From an uncultured Pigmentiphaga sp. (GTDB lineage Bacteria > Pseudomonadota > Gammaproteobacteria > Burkholderiales > Burkholderiaceae_B): DNA of 34,300 bases. This document shows, in pieces, positions 27,044-34,246 of this stretch (its first letter is position 1; each line of letters begins with the position of its first letter). The DNA lies in contig CALAGD010000096.1 of NCBI GenBank assembly GCA_937891425.1, forward strand, positions 1 to 34,300, given 5' to 3'. Made by a program: the position numbers and the translations under genes. The notes beneath the pieces are model-generated. The model ran no database searches. It was not told where the DNA came from and was given only the letters and a program-made list of their open reading frames with translations.

Positions 27044-27364
27044 CTACGCCTTCGCGCCGATGACCTTGCCGGTGGAACGGAAGATGCGCACCTTCTTGCC
27101 GTCCTCGAACTTGAAGCCTACCCGATCGCCCTTGCCGGTCTCGGGATTGAAGATGGCAACGTTCGAAACGTGAATGGGCATTGTCTTCTCGACGATGCCG
27201 CCAGGCTCACCGCGCAGCGGATTGGGCTTGACGTGCTTCTTCACCACGTTGACGCCTTCGACCACCACGTGCTCGGGGCCAACACGGCGCAGCACGACGC
27301 CGCGACGCTTCTTGTCTTTGCCGGCCAGGACGATGACTTCGTCGCCCTTCTTGATTTTGCTCAT
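27044..27364 (-). CDS. rplX: 50S ribosomal protein L24
   Basis: A 106-residue assembly-initiator protein with a KOW domain: MSKIKKGDEVIVLAGKDKKRRGVVLRRV, VEGVNVVKKHVKPNP and GGIVEKTMPIHVSNVAIFNP. ATG 27364 is preceded by AAGGAG with ideal spacing, which decides this start. It lies 10 bp after rplN. Confidence 0.98.
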   Translation of the reverse strand: MSKIKKGDEVIVLAGKDKKRRGVVLRRVGPEHVVVEGVNVVKKHVKPNPLRGEPGGIVEKTMPIHVSNVAIFNPETGKGDRVGFKFEDGKKVRIFRSTGKVIGAKA

Positions 27365-27374
27365 GGCGATCTCC

Positions 27375-27743
27375 TTACAGCACTTCAGGCGCAAGTGAAA
27401 CGATCTTCATGAAGCGCTCGGTGCGAAGTTCGCGCGTGACGGGCCCGAAAATACGAGTACCGATAGGTTCGAACTTGGCGTTCAACAGCACGGCTGCGTT
27501 ACCGCCGAAGCGGATGAGCGAACCGTCCTTGCGACGGACACCCTTGGCGGTACGCACCACCACGGCGTTGTAAATTTCGCCCTTTTTCACGCGCCCGCGA
27601 GGAGCCGCTTCTTTGACGCTCACCTTGATGATGTCGCCAACGGAGGCGTAGCGACGCTTCGAGCCGCCCAGCACCTTGATGCACATGACACGACGTGCAC
27701 CCGTGTTGTCGGCCACGTCGAGCGTGGTCTGCATTTGAATCAT
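27375..27743 (-). CDS. rplN: 50S ribosomal protein L14
   Basis: A 122-residue protein at the subunit interface: MIQMQTTLDVADNTGARRVMCIKVLGGSKRRYASVGDIIKVSVKEAAPRG, VRRKDGSLIRFGGNAAVLLN and TRIFGPVTRELR. It is first gene of the spc group, preceded by a 492-bp spacer with a candidate promoter. Confidence 0.98.
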   Translation of the reverse strand: MIQMQTTLDVADNTGARRVMCIKVLGGSKRRYASVGDIIKVSVKEAAPRGRVKKGEIYNAVVVRTAKGVRRKDGSLIRFGGNAAVLLNAKFEPIGTRIFGPVTRELRTERFMKIVSLAPEVL

Positions 27744-27982
27744 GATTTAACCTTATCCAACTTGAGTCGTTTGACAGAGTTGCCGGGCAACGCCGTCGAA
27801 CCGATCAGTTTTGGCCCCGTCTGACACGCGGAAGGTTCGAAAACCACCCGGTGCCTGGGAAGAAATCTTGCGTTGAGCCCCTGATTGGCAAGAGAGCAAA
27901 CGAACTGACACCAACAACAGGCCTGCCAGAAACGTGCGCAAGCCAAAAACCAAGAAATGCTGCCAATAAGGGAAAGCCAGAT

Positions 27983-28011
27983 ATTCTATCGTGAAGCAAC
28001 CGCGTGTGCAA
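27983..28011 (-). promoter_or_regulatory. candidate promoter for the spc (rplN) group
   Basis: TTGCAC (28011-28006) is followed after 17 bp by TAGAAT (27988-27983). The -10 is one base off consensus and the -35 keeps TTG. The -35 overlaps a perfect 7-bp palindrome at 28001-28017. The predicted leader would be about 230 nt long. Confidence 0.45.
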
Positions 28012-28169
28012 CACGCGTGCTTGGATTTTGTGCAACATCCGACAACGATGCTGCCCTTTCTCCTTGCTCCCACCCGCGTACTGGACGGTATTGCCTGATT
28101 CTTGCCAATCGTGACCGGGTCAACAGCTGACCCTTCGGGCGGTGAGCTTCACTTCGTTCCCTGCGGAAC

Positions 28170-28205
28170 CGAAAGAAACGCGGCAGACTGCAACAGCCTG
28201 CCGCG
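28170..28205 (-). terminator. terminator-like hairpin after rpsQ
   Basis: On the minus strand CGCGGCAG (28205-28198) pairs with CTGCCGCG (28186-28179) over an 11-nt loop and is followed by TTTCTTTCGG. The stem is strong and the T-tract is interrupted by C, so termination may be partial. It would end or attenuate the S10 group 30 nt after rpsQ. Confidence 0.65.
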
Positions 28206-28235
28206 GGTTAGAACTGCTGTCAGTTCGGCGCGACC

Positions 28236-28526
28236 TTAGAATTCGCGGGCGGCTTCAACCAGCCGCACCACGGTCCAGGCCTTCGAGCGCGAAATAGGAC
28301 GGCACTCGGCGATTTCCACCGTGTCGCCCTCGTTGCACTGGTTGGCCTCATCGTGCGCCTTGTACTTCTTCGAGCGCAGAATGGTCTTGCCAAGCAAGGG
28401 ATGCTTGACTCGACGGTCGACACGCACCACGACGGTCTTGTCCATCTTGTTGCTGACGACCTTACCCACCAAAGTACGGCCACGCTTGACCGGGGCGTTA
28501 GCTTGTTCGGTTGCGGTATTCATCAT
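28236..28526 (-). CDS. rpsQ: 30S ribosomal protein S17
   Basis: A 96-residue OB-fold 16S rRNA-binding protein: GRTLVGKVVSNKMDKTVVVRVDRRVKHPLLGKTILRSKKYKAHDE and VEIAECRPISRSKAWTVVRLVEAA. The N-terminal ~12 residues extend beyond E. coli S17 (84). Its ATG overlaps the rpmC stop as ATGATGA-type coupling (ATG at 28526 or 28523). Last gene of the S10 group. Confidence 0.97.
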   Translation of the reverse strand: MMNTATEQANAPVKRGRTLVGKVVSNKMDKTVVVRVDRRVKHPLLGKTILRSKKYKAHDEANQCNEGDTVEIAECRPISRSKAWTVVRLVEAAREF

Positions 28527-28720
28527 TGACCCCCTGCCTGCTTCTCGCGCAGCACCGTGCGTACACGCGCGATGTCGCGCCGCACCTTACCGAGTTGGCT
28601 GGTATTGGACAGCTGCTGTGTGGCTAACTGCATACGCAGGCTGAACTGAGCCTTCAGCAGGCTCTCGAGCTCGTTCTTGAGCTCGCCCACGTCCTTGTTG
28701 CGAAGTTCGCTGGCTTTCAT
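28523..28720 (-). CDS. rpmC: 50S ribosomal protein L29
   Basis: A 65-residue protein near the tunnel exit: MKASELRNKDVGELKNELESLLKAQFSLRMQLATQQLSNTSQLGKVRRDIARVRTVLREK. ATG 28720 has GAGG upstream at good spacing and matches the family start; a longer frame from 28744 overlaps rplP. Confidence 0.97.
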   Translation of the reverse strand: MKASELRNKDVGELKNELESLLKAQFSLRMQLATQQLSNTSQLGKVRRDIARVRTVLREKQAGGQ

Positions 28721-28740
28721 ATTCGATCCTCTAGTCGCCA

Positions 28741-29157
28741 TCACGCACTGGGTTGGCGAGTCACGAAGACGGTCGCAACGGGAAGCTTGGCCGCCGCAAG
28801 GCGGAACGCCTCACGCGCCATTTCTTCGCTGACGCCTTCCATTTCGTACAACACCTTACCGGGCTGAATCTCGGCGACCCAGTACTCGGGACTACCCTTA
28901 CCGCTACCCATCCGAACTTCAGCGGGCTTCTCGCTGATCGGCTTGTCCGGAAAGACACGGATCCAGATGCGGCCACCCCGACGAATGTGACGGTTGATGG
29001 CACGACGGGCAGCTTCGATCTGGCGTGCGGTCAGGCGCCCGCGGGTAACAGCCTTCAGGCCGAACTCGCCGAACGACACATTGGTGCCGCGTGTAGCCAG
29101 CCCGTAGTTACGGCCCTTCTGCTCTTTGCGATATTTCTTACGCTTCGGTTGGAGCAT
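28741..29157 (-). CDS. rplP: 50S ribosomal protein L16
   Basis: A 138-residue protein at the A-site side of the peptidyl transferase region: MLQPKRKKYRKEQKGRNYGLATRGTNVSFGEFGLKAVTRGRLTARQIEAARRAI, RGGRIWIRVFPDKPISEKPAEVRMGSGKGSPEYWVAEIQPGKVLYEMEGV. It starts 3 bp after rpsC. Confidence 0.98.
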   Translation of the reverse strand: MLQPKRKKYRKEQKGRNYGLATRGTNVSFGEFGLKAVTRGRLTARQIEAARRAINRHIRRGGRIWIRVFPDKPISEKPAEVRMGSGKGSPEYWVAEIQPGKVLYEMEGVSEEMAREAFRLAAAKLPVATVFVTRQPSA

Positions 29158-29160
29158 CGT

Positions 29161-29985
29161 TTATTCTCCGTCTGACGCAGCGGCGCTACCGTCAGCCGCC
29201 AGATCGGCAGCTGCAGCAGCCTGTTGAGCTGCCTTGCCTTCGGTTCGGCGTGCACCACGACCACGGCCGCCCGGGCGTCCGGCACGTTCGCCACGAGGAG
29301 CGCGGCGCGGACGACGTTCGTCCTCGCGCGGGGCTTCGGCGGCGGGCACTTCCACGCCACCTACGCTGTCACCCTTGTAAACCCATACCTTGATGCCGAT
29401 GATCCCGTACGTGGTGTGCGCCTCGGCAAATCCGTACTCGATGTTGGCACGCAGGGTGTGCAGGGGCACACGGCCTTCACGGTACCACTCGGTACGGGCA
29501 ATCTCGATGCCATTCAGGCGACCCGAGCTCATGATCTTGATGCCTTGCGCACCCAGGCGCATTGCGTTCTGCATCGCGCGCTTCATGGCGCGACGGAACA
29601 TGATCCGGCGCTCAAGCTGCTGGGCGATCGAGTCAGCGATCAGCTGGGCATCGAGCTCCGGCTTGCGGATTTCCTCGATGTTGACGTGCACGGGCACGCC
29701 CAGCAGGCGCTGCAGATCGACCTTCAGGCTTTCGATGTCCTCACCCTTCTTGCCGATGACCACACCCGGCCGGGCCGAGTAGACGGTGATGCGGGCATTC
29801 TTGGCAGGACGCTCGATGACCACGCGGCCGACAGCGGCGTTCTTCAGTCTCTTCTTGAGATACTCACGGACCTGAACGTCCTGGAGGAGCATCTTCGCGT
29901 ACGACTTGTCGTCAGCGAACCAACGGGAAGACCAGTTGCGAGTGACGGCAAGGCGGAAGCCGGTTGGATGAATTTTCTGTCCCAT
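29161..29985 (-). CDS. rpsC: 30S ribosomal protein S3 with long disordered tail
   Basis: A 274-residue mRNA-entry helicase-like protein (E. coli about 233). It begins MGQKIHPTGFRLAVTRNWSSRWFADDKSY, contains the KH motif VVIGKKGEDIESLK and GIKIMSSGRLNGIEIARTEWYREGRVPLHTLRANIEYGFAEAHTTYGIIGIKVWVYKGD. From about residue 213 it carries a ~60-residue tail rich in Arg, Glu, Pro, Gly and Ala, clearly low-complexity and likely disordered. It lies 9 bp after rplV. Confidence 0.97.
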   Translation of the reverse strand: MGQKIHPTGFRLAVTRNWSSRWFADDKSYAKMLLQDVQVREYLKKRLKNAAVGRVVIERPAKNARITVYSARPGVVIGKKGEDIESLKVDLQRLLGVPVHVNIEEIRKPELDAQLIADSIAQQLERRIMFRRAMKRAMQNAMRLGAQGIKIMSSGRLNGIEIARTEWYREGRVPLHTLRANIEYGFAEAHTTYGIIGIKVWVYKGDSVGGVEVPAAEAPREDERRPRRAPRGERAGRPGGRGRGARRTEGKAAQQAAAAADLAADGSAAASDGE

Positions 29986-29994
29986 CGTGGCTCC

Positions 29995-30336
29995 TTAGGG
30001 TCCGACCTTGACCACGATGTGGCAGGTCTGTTTCTCGATCTTCACGCCGCGGCCCTTGGCACGCGCAGCGAAGCGCTTCATGGACTGACCCTTGTCGACG
30101 TAAATGGTTTTGATCTTGAGCTCGTCGATATCGGCGCCATCGTTATGCTCGGCATTGGCGATGGCCGACTCCACGACCTTGCGGATGATGCCCGCTGACT
30201 TCTTCGGCGTGAACGCCAGAATGTTCAGGGCTTGGGCAACGGGCTTGCCGCGGATCAGATCAGCGACCAGACGCGCCTTCTGCGCCGATACGCGCACGCC
30301 GCGTGCGACCGCTACGGTTTCATTTCCGTTTGGCAT
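29995..30336 (-). CDS. rplV: 50S ribosomal protein L22
   Basis: A 113-residue protein whose beta-hairpin lines the nascent-peptide tunnel: VAVARGVRVSAQKARLVADLIRGKPVAQALNILAFTPKKSAGIIRKVVESAIANAEHN and MKRFAARAKGRGVKIEKQTCHIVVKV. It lies 5 bp after rpsS. Confidence 0.98.
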   Translation of the reverse strand: MPNGNETVAVARGVRVSAQKARLVADLIRGKPVAQALNILAFTPKKSAGIIRKVVESAIANAEHNDGADIDELKIKTIYVDKGQSMKRFAARAKGRGVKIEKQTCHIVVKVGP

Positions 30337-30341
30337 GTTCG

Positions 30342-30617
30342 TTACCTCCGTGCCTTCTTGTCAGCGGCATGACCCTTGAACGTGCGGGTAGGCGCAAACT
30401 CTCCGAGCTTGTGCCCTACCATGTTCTCGGTGACGTACACCGGCACGTGTTGACGGCCATTGTGAACCGCGAAGGTAAGCCCGATGAACTCGGGCAGAAT
30501 CGTAGAACGACGCGACCAGGTCTTGATGGGTCGCTTTTCCTTGCCGCCTGTAGCCGCTTCCACCTTCTTGAGAAGATGGGCGTCGACAAACGGACCTTTC
30601 TTGATCGAACGTGACAT
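30342..30617 (-). CDS. rpsS: 30S ribosomal protein S19
   Basis: A 91-residue head protein: MSRSIKKGPFVDAHLLKKVEAA, WSRRSTILPEFIGLTFAVHNGRQHVPVYVTENMVGHKLGEFAPTRTFKGHA. It lies 10 bp after rplB. Confidence 0.98.
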   Translation of the reverse strand: MSRSIKKGPFVDAHLLKKVEAATGGKEKRPIKTWSRRSTILPEFIGLTFAVHNGRQHVPVYVTENMVGHKLGEFAPTRTFKGHAADKKARR

Positions 30618-30627
30618 GGTTCGCCTC

Positions 30628-31455
30628 TTACTTGCGCTTGCGTCGCTGGACGATCATGTGATCGGTCCGCTTGTTACGACGAGTCTTGTAACCCTTGGTA
30701 GGAGTACCCCACGGGCTGACCGGTTCGCGAGCTTCACCGGTACGGCCCTCACCACCACCGTGCGGGTGGTCGATCGGGTTCATGGCAACCCCACGGACGG
30801 TGGGACGAATGCCACGCCAGCGGTTTGCACCTGCCTTGCCAATCTGGCGCAACGAGTGGTCTTCGTTGCTGACTTCACCAATGGTGGCGCGGCAGTCGAT
30901 ATGGACGCGGCGCACTTCACCGGAACGCAGTCGCACCTGGGCGTACGTGCCCTCACGCGCCAGCAACACGGCAGAGGTACCGGCGGAACGTGCCAGCTGA
31001 GCACCCTTGCCGGGGATCATTTCGACGCAATGAATAGTGGTACCGACCGGGATGTTGCGAATGGGCAGCGTATTGCCGATCCGGATCGGGGCTTCACTAC
31101 CGGAAACCAGCGTGGCGCCGACTTCCAGGCCGCGCGGGGCGATGATGTAACGACGCTCGCCGTCCGCATAGCACACCAGCGCAATGTGCGCGGTGCGGTT
31201 GGGATCGTACTCGAGCCGTTCGACCTTGCACGGAATGCCGTCTTTCGTGCGGCGAAAATCGATGACGCGGTAGTGCTTCTTGTGACCACCACCACGATGA
31301 CGGGTCGTGATGTGACCCTGGTTGTTACGTCCGGACTTGCGAGTCTGCTTCTCGAGCAGCGGCGCATAGGGCTCACCACGGTGCAGCTCGGGGTGAACCA
31401 CCTTCACCATCGCGCGGCGACCGGGCGACGTCGGTTTCATTTTAACGAGCGCCAT
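30628..31455 (-). CDS. rplB: 50S ribosomal protein L2
   Basis: A 275-residue protein needed for subunit association and peptidyl transfer: MALVKMKPTSPGRRAMVKVVHPELHRG, KSGRNNQGHITTRHRGGGHKKHYRVIDFRR, and AMNPIDHPHGGGEGR, which holds the conserved His facing the active centre. The start codon directly abuts the rplW stop (0 bp), so translation is coupled. Confidence 0.99.
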   Translation of the reverse strand: MALVKMKPTSPGRRAMVKVVHPELHRGEPYAPLLEKQTRKSGRNNQGHITTRHRGGGHKKHYRVIDFRRTKDGIPCKVERLEYDPNRTAHIALVCYADGERRYIIAPRGLEVGATLVSGSEAPIRIGNTLPIRNIPVGTTIHCVEMIPGKGAQLARSAGTSAVLLAREGTYAQVRLRSGEVRRVHIDCRATIGEVSNEDHSLRQIGKAGANRWRGIRPTVRGVAMNPIDHPHGGGEGRTGEAREPVSPWGTPTKGYKTRRNKRTDHMIVQRRKRK

Positions 31456-31779
31456 TTACTTCACCTCCTGCGCGAAGTCGATTTCCTGGCCTTCCTTGAG
31501 GGCGACATAGGCCTTGCGCTCGTTACGGCGCCGACCAACGTAGCGGCCGAAGCGCTTCACCTTGCCCTTGGTGTTGAGCACCCGGACCGACTCGACTTCC
31601 GCCTTGAACAGAAGCTCGACCGCGGCCTTGATCTCGGGCTTGGTCGCGTCCGGTGCCACTCGAAAGGCGACCTGCTGGTACTTGTCGGCGATGAACGTGG
31701 CCTTTTCGGTCACGACCGGCGCAAGCAGCACCTGCAACAGGCGCTCGTTGGAAAACTTGGTTGTTACGTTGCCGTTCAT
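31456..31779 (-). CDS. rplW: 50S ribosomal protein L23
   Basis: A 107-residue tunnel-exit protein that docks trigger factor and SRP: RLLQVLLAPVVTEKATFIADKYQQVAFRVAPDATKPEIKAAVELLFKAEVESVRVLNTKGKVKR and GRRRNERKAYVALKEGQEID. The ATG overlaps the rplD stop by ATGA. Confidence 0.98.
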   Translation of the reverse strand: MNGNVTTKFSNERLLQVLLAPVVTEKATFIADKYQQVAFRVAPDATKPEIKAAVELLFKAEVESVRVLNTKGKVKRFGRYVGRRRNERKAYVALKEGQEIDFAQEVK

Positions 31780-32411
31780 CCCAGCATCTCCTCGAGTTGA
31801 GCGATAGCCGGACGCGTGATCAGCACCTTGTTGAAGTGGATCAGCGAAAGCGGATCGGCATAACGCGGCTCGATGACAGCCACATGCGGGAGGTTCCGCG
31901 TGGCCAGGTACAGATTTTCGTCGACGTTCTCGGTGATGATGAGCACCGACGAAGCGGGCGCGGTGCCCAGGCCCATGGCCTTGAGCCTGTCGGCTGCCTG
32001 CTTGGTCTTCGGGGTATCGAGCGAGAAGTTGTCGACGACAGCCAGACGGTCTTCGCGCACGAGCTGCGAAAGAATCGACTTGATGCCGGCGCGGTACATC
32101 TTCTTGTTCACCTTCTGCGAGAAGTTCTCGTCAGGCGAACTCGGGAAAATGCGACCACCCCCACGCCACAGCGGTGAGGACGACATACCCGCACGTGCAC
32201 GGCCGGTACCCTTCTGGCGCCACGGCTTGCGCGTGGAATGCTTGACCGCAGAACGGTCTTTCTGGGCGCGCGTACCGGCGCGAGCATTGGCGCGGTAGGC
32301 CACCACAATCTGGTGCACCAGCGCCTCGTTGAACTCGCGGCCGAAGATCGCATCGGACGCGTCGATAGTGGCTGCCGGCTGACCCTGGTCGTTGAGTACT
32401 TTGATTTCCAT
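31776..32411 (-). CDS. rplD: 50S ribosomal protein L4
   Basis: A 211-residue 23S rRNA-binding protein with a tunnel-lining loop: KPWRQKGTGRARAGMSSSPLWRGGGRIFPSSPDENFSQKVNKKMYRAGIKSILSQLVRE. In E. coli L4 also represses the S10 operon by binding its leader. Here the only long leader-like region close to rplC-rplD lies between rpsJ and rplC. The start shares one base with the rplC stop (TAATG), so translation is coupled. Confidence 0.98.
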   Translation of the reverse strand: MEIKVLNDQGQPAATIDASDAIFGREFNEALVHQIVVAYRANARAGTRAQKDRSAVKHSTRKPWRQKGTGRARAGMSSSPLWRGGGRIFPSSPDENFSQKVNKKMYRAGIKSILSQLVREDRLAVVDNFSLDTPKTKQAADRLKAMGLGTAPASSVLIITENVDENLYLATRNLPHVAVIEPRYADPLSLIHFNKVLITRPAIAQLEEMLG

Positions 32412-33112
32412 TACGCCCCCTTCGCCGTTGCTGCCTTCGACAAGCCCTTGATTGCGGGACGCACGATGATGCTGGCACCGGCGTGACCCGGAACCGCACC
32501 GCGCACCAGCAACAAGCCGCGCTCGGCGTCTACACGGACGATGTCAAGGTTCTGAACCGTACGCTGAACGGCACCCATGTGACCGGACATGCGCTTGCCG
32601 GGAAAGACGCGACCGGGGTCTTGCGCCTGACCGATGGAGCCGGGCACGCGGTGCGAACGCGAGTTACCGTGGGAGGCACGTTGCGCGCCAAAGCCGTGGC
32701 GCTTGATGGTACCGGCGAAACCCTTACCAATAGTGGTGCCGGTGACGTCGACCTTCTGCCCTTCGGCGAAGATGCTGTCAACAGGCAAAGCCTGACCCGG
32801 CTGCAGCTGGGCAAGCCTTTCGGGGGTAGTGGGAAATTCCTTGAGGACAGCGCCAGCCTCGAGGCCGGCTTTCGCGTAATGGCCGGCGAGGGGCTTGGTT
32901 ACCCGCGACGGGCGGCGCGTGCCAAAGGCCACCTGAACGGCTGCGTAGCCGTCGACTTCGGGGGTCTTGAGCTGGGCCACTCGATTGTTGGACACATCCA
33001 GCACCGTAACCGGGACGCTTTCGCCTTCCTCGGTGAAGATGCGGGTCATGCCAACCTTGCGACCAACCAGGCCCAGCCTGTCCAAGGCGGGCGCGGGAGT
33101 CGAATTCGACAT
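32411..33112 (-). CDS. rplC: 50S ribosomal protein L3
   Basis: A 233-residue primary 23S rRNA-binding protein: LGLVGRKVGMTRIFTEEGESVPVTVLDV, GTTIGKGFAGTIKRHGF, SHGNSRSHRVPGSIGQAQDPGRVFPGKRMSGHMG. ATG 33112 is chosen because GGAG lies 7 nt upstream; a TTG at 33124 is in frame but sits on that SD. It is preceded by a 751-bp spacer instead of following rpsJ closely. Confidence 0.98.
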   Translation of the reverse strand: MSNSTPAPALDRLGLVGRKVGMTRIFTEEGESVPVTVLDVSNNRVAQLKTPEVDGYAAVQVAFGTRRPSRVTKPLAGHYAKAGLEAGAVLKEFPTTPERLAQLQPGQALPVDSIFAEGQKVDVTGTTIGKGFAGTIKRHGFGAQRASHGNSRSHRVPGSIGQAQDPGRVFPGKRMSGHMGAVQRTVQNLDIVRVDAERGLLLVRGAVPGHAGASIIVRPAIKGLSKAATAKGA

Positions 33113-33479
33113 TATTTTCTCCAATCCCGGCTACGATTGGCCGGGGCTACACGATACGGGTATAGACCGATGAACGGATATAACCGGAAAAACGGCTTAT
33201 CTGACCGAAGCTTGCCTGAAACTTCACGCCGACCACGCCAGCCAGGAGTTCGTACTGTGGCCGGGCCGTAACCCAGTAGCAGCGTGGAAACTTGGCAGGA
33301 CGGGAAACTACTGACGACGTGCGGCGACAGACAAGCAACGAGTGCGGATACGCCGACAACTTTGTGCACCACGACAAGCAACGCGAGCCAGCTGCGTTGC
33401 CGCCTGCTCCCCGACAAGCCCACAGCACGAACCGCACTGCCGTTGGCTACCAAGCACCAAGGCCCATCAGGGAAAACTT

Positions 33480-33544
33480 AATAGGCGCATAACACATGCT
33501 GCGCGCAAACTTGCCATTGCTTGGGCAAATAGGCGCACACATGC
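33480..33544. repeat. direct repeat pair with embedded inverted repeats
   Basis: AATAGGCGCA-taa-CACATGC (33480-33499) recurs as AATAGGCGCA-CACATGC (33528-33544), start to start 48 bp. CTTGCCATT (33510-33518), between the copies, is complementary to AATGGCAAG (33549-33557) just beyond the second. Confidence 0.6.
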
Positions 33545-33563
33545 CAAAAATGGCAAGCTAAGT

Positions 33564-33593
33564 AAGATAGCATAAAACACCGCCGCCCGGCAA
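33564..33593 (-). promoter_or_regulatory. candidate promoter upstream of rplC
   Basis: TTGCCG (33593-33588) and TATCTT (33569-33564) are separated by 18 bp on the minus strand; TATGCT overlaps as an alternative -10. The region around the -10 is locally AT-rich in a GC-rich genome. Transcription would start near 33557, giving rplC a leader of about 440 nt. Confidence 0.4.
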
Positions 33594-33771
33594 GTTGCAA
33601 TCATGAAACAGGGGAGAGCGTCAAGGCATTCGAGGCTGACGGCAGCCTTGCATGGCCAGCCGCTTCAGTACGGAGTGCCGTGTACTGCGCAGGGTGCGGC
33701 GGGCCCGATGGTACCGGGTGCCGAGCGCGTCCGAAAGGACGCTTCCTAAGAGGAAACTACCGGATACAAGC

Positions 33772-33802
33772 AACGACGGCGAAACTCGCGCTCGCCGTCG
33801 TT
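33772..33802. terminator. strong 11-bp hairpin, terminator-like on both strands
   Basis: AACGACGGCGA (33772-33782) and TCGCCGTCGTT (33792-33802) are perfectly complementary with a 9-nt loop. On the plus strand the stem runs directly into TTTTC, a short T-tract. On the minus strand it is followed by GCTTGT, 62 bp after the rpsJ stop. It could terminate tuf-rpsJ transcripts, antisense transcripts, or both. Confidence 0.6.
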
Positions 33803-33863
33803 TTCAAGGGCACGCGGATTCACCATGCGCCCCGTTTCCCTTTCTCAGCAGCCTGGAAGCGGC

Positions 33864-34175
33864 TTACTGAAGGGCGATTTCGACGTCAACGCCCGCGGGA
33901 AGATCCAGCCGCATCAACGCGTCGACGGTCTTGTCGGTGGGATCGACGATATCCATCAGGCGCTGGTGCGTACGGATCTCGAACTGATCGCGCGACGTCT
34001 TGTTGACGTGCGGCGAACGCAGGACGTCGAAACGACGGATACGGGTAGGCAGGGGCACAGGGCCACGCACGACCGCACCGGTACGCTTGGCCGTGTCGAC
34101 GATTTCCGAAGCCGACTGGTCGATCAGCTTGTAATCGAACGCCTTCAGACGGATGCGGATTTTCTGCTTTTTCAT
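33864..34175 (-). CDS. rpsJ: 30S ribosomal protein S10
   Basis: A 103-residue protein, also the NusE transcription antitermination factor: KIRIRLKAFDYKLIDQSASEIVDTAKRTGAVVRGPVPLPTRIRRFDVLRSPHVNKTSRDQFEIRTHQRLMDI. It follows tuf by 71 bp, as in other betaproteobacteria, but is separated from rplC by about 750 bp. Confidence 0.98.
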   Translation of the reverse strand: MKKQKIRIRLKAFDYKLIDQSASEIVDTAKRTGAVVRGPVPLPTRIRRFDVLRSPHVNKTSRDQFEIRTHQRLMDIVDPTDKTVDALMRLDLPAGVDVEIALQ

Positions 34176-34209
34176 GAAGATTCCTAAAGAACGAAATGTG
34201 CGCGGCAGA

Positions 34210-34230
34210 GCGTCGGGCCAGGCCCGACGC
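34210..34230 (-). other. perfect palindromic hairpin between tuf and rpsJ
   Basis: GCGTCGGGCC-A-GGCCCGACGC, ten complementary bases on each side of one central base, lies 16 bp after the tuf stop. There is no T-run, so it is probably a processing or partial termination element. Confidence 0.55.
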
Positions 34231-34246
34231 GTGCAAGCGACTGAGT

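Larger units (their letters stand above)
27744..28235 (-). other. 492-bp non-coding spacer between rpsQ and rplN
   Basis: No convincing gene. It lies exactly at the S10/spc operon boundary. On the minus strand it begins with a terminator-like hairpin after rpsQ (28170-28205), then a GTTCC/GGAAC hairpin (28157-28170), a perfect CGCGTGT-GCA-ACACGCG palindrome (28001-28017) and a candidate promoter (27983-28011). An 11-bp inverted pair, GATTGGCAAGA at 27883-27893 and its complement at 28100-28110, brackets most of it. Confidence 0.6.
33113..33863 (-). other. 751-bp non-coding spacer between rpsJ and rplC, rich in hairpins
   Basis: No convincing gene is present on either strand, although rpsJ and rplC are normally within tens of bases. 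From the rpsJ side the minus strand shows an 11-bp perfect hairpin (33802-33772), a TTCCT/AGGAA hairpin (33755-33743), a GCGTCC/GGACGC 6-bp hairpin with 4-nt loop (33742-33727), a bulged CAGTACGG/CCGT-ACTG hairpin (33687-33666) and GGCTG/CAGCC (33647-33634). It then has a possible promoter (33564-33593), a TGCCA/TGGCA hairpin (33555-33542) and a pair of direct repeats (33480-33499, 33528-33544). The last ~350 bp before rplC shows nothing I can name. Confidence 0.65.

Noticed and set aside
27753..28073. Small Cys-rich minus-strand frame (106 codons) in the rpsQ-rplN spacer
   Set aside because: GTG start without a positioned SD, no family resemblance, and it overlaps the likely promoter and leader of rplN.
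30484..31800. 438-codon plus-strand frame opposite rplB and rplW
   Set aside because: Antisense to L2 and L23; Thr/Arg/Val-rich mirror composition.
33112..33453. 113-codon minus-strand frame, and a plus-strand frame at 33652-33870, in the rpsJ-rplC spacer
   Set aside because: Neither has an SD or recognisable domain; the first runs into the rplC start and the second into rpsJ, and composition looks non-coding.
33480..33544. CRISPR-like repeat
   Set aside because: Only two imperfect copies with one spacer and no cas genes.
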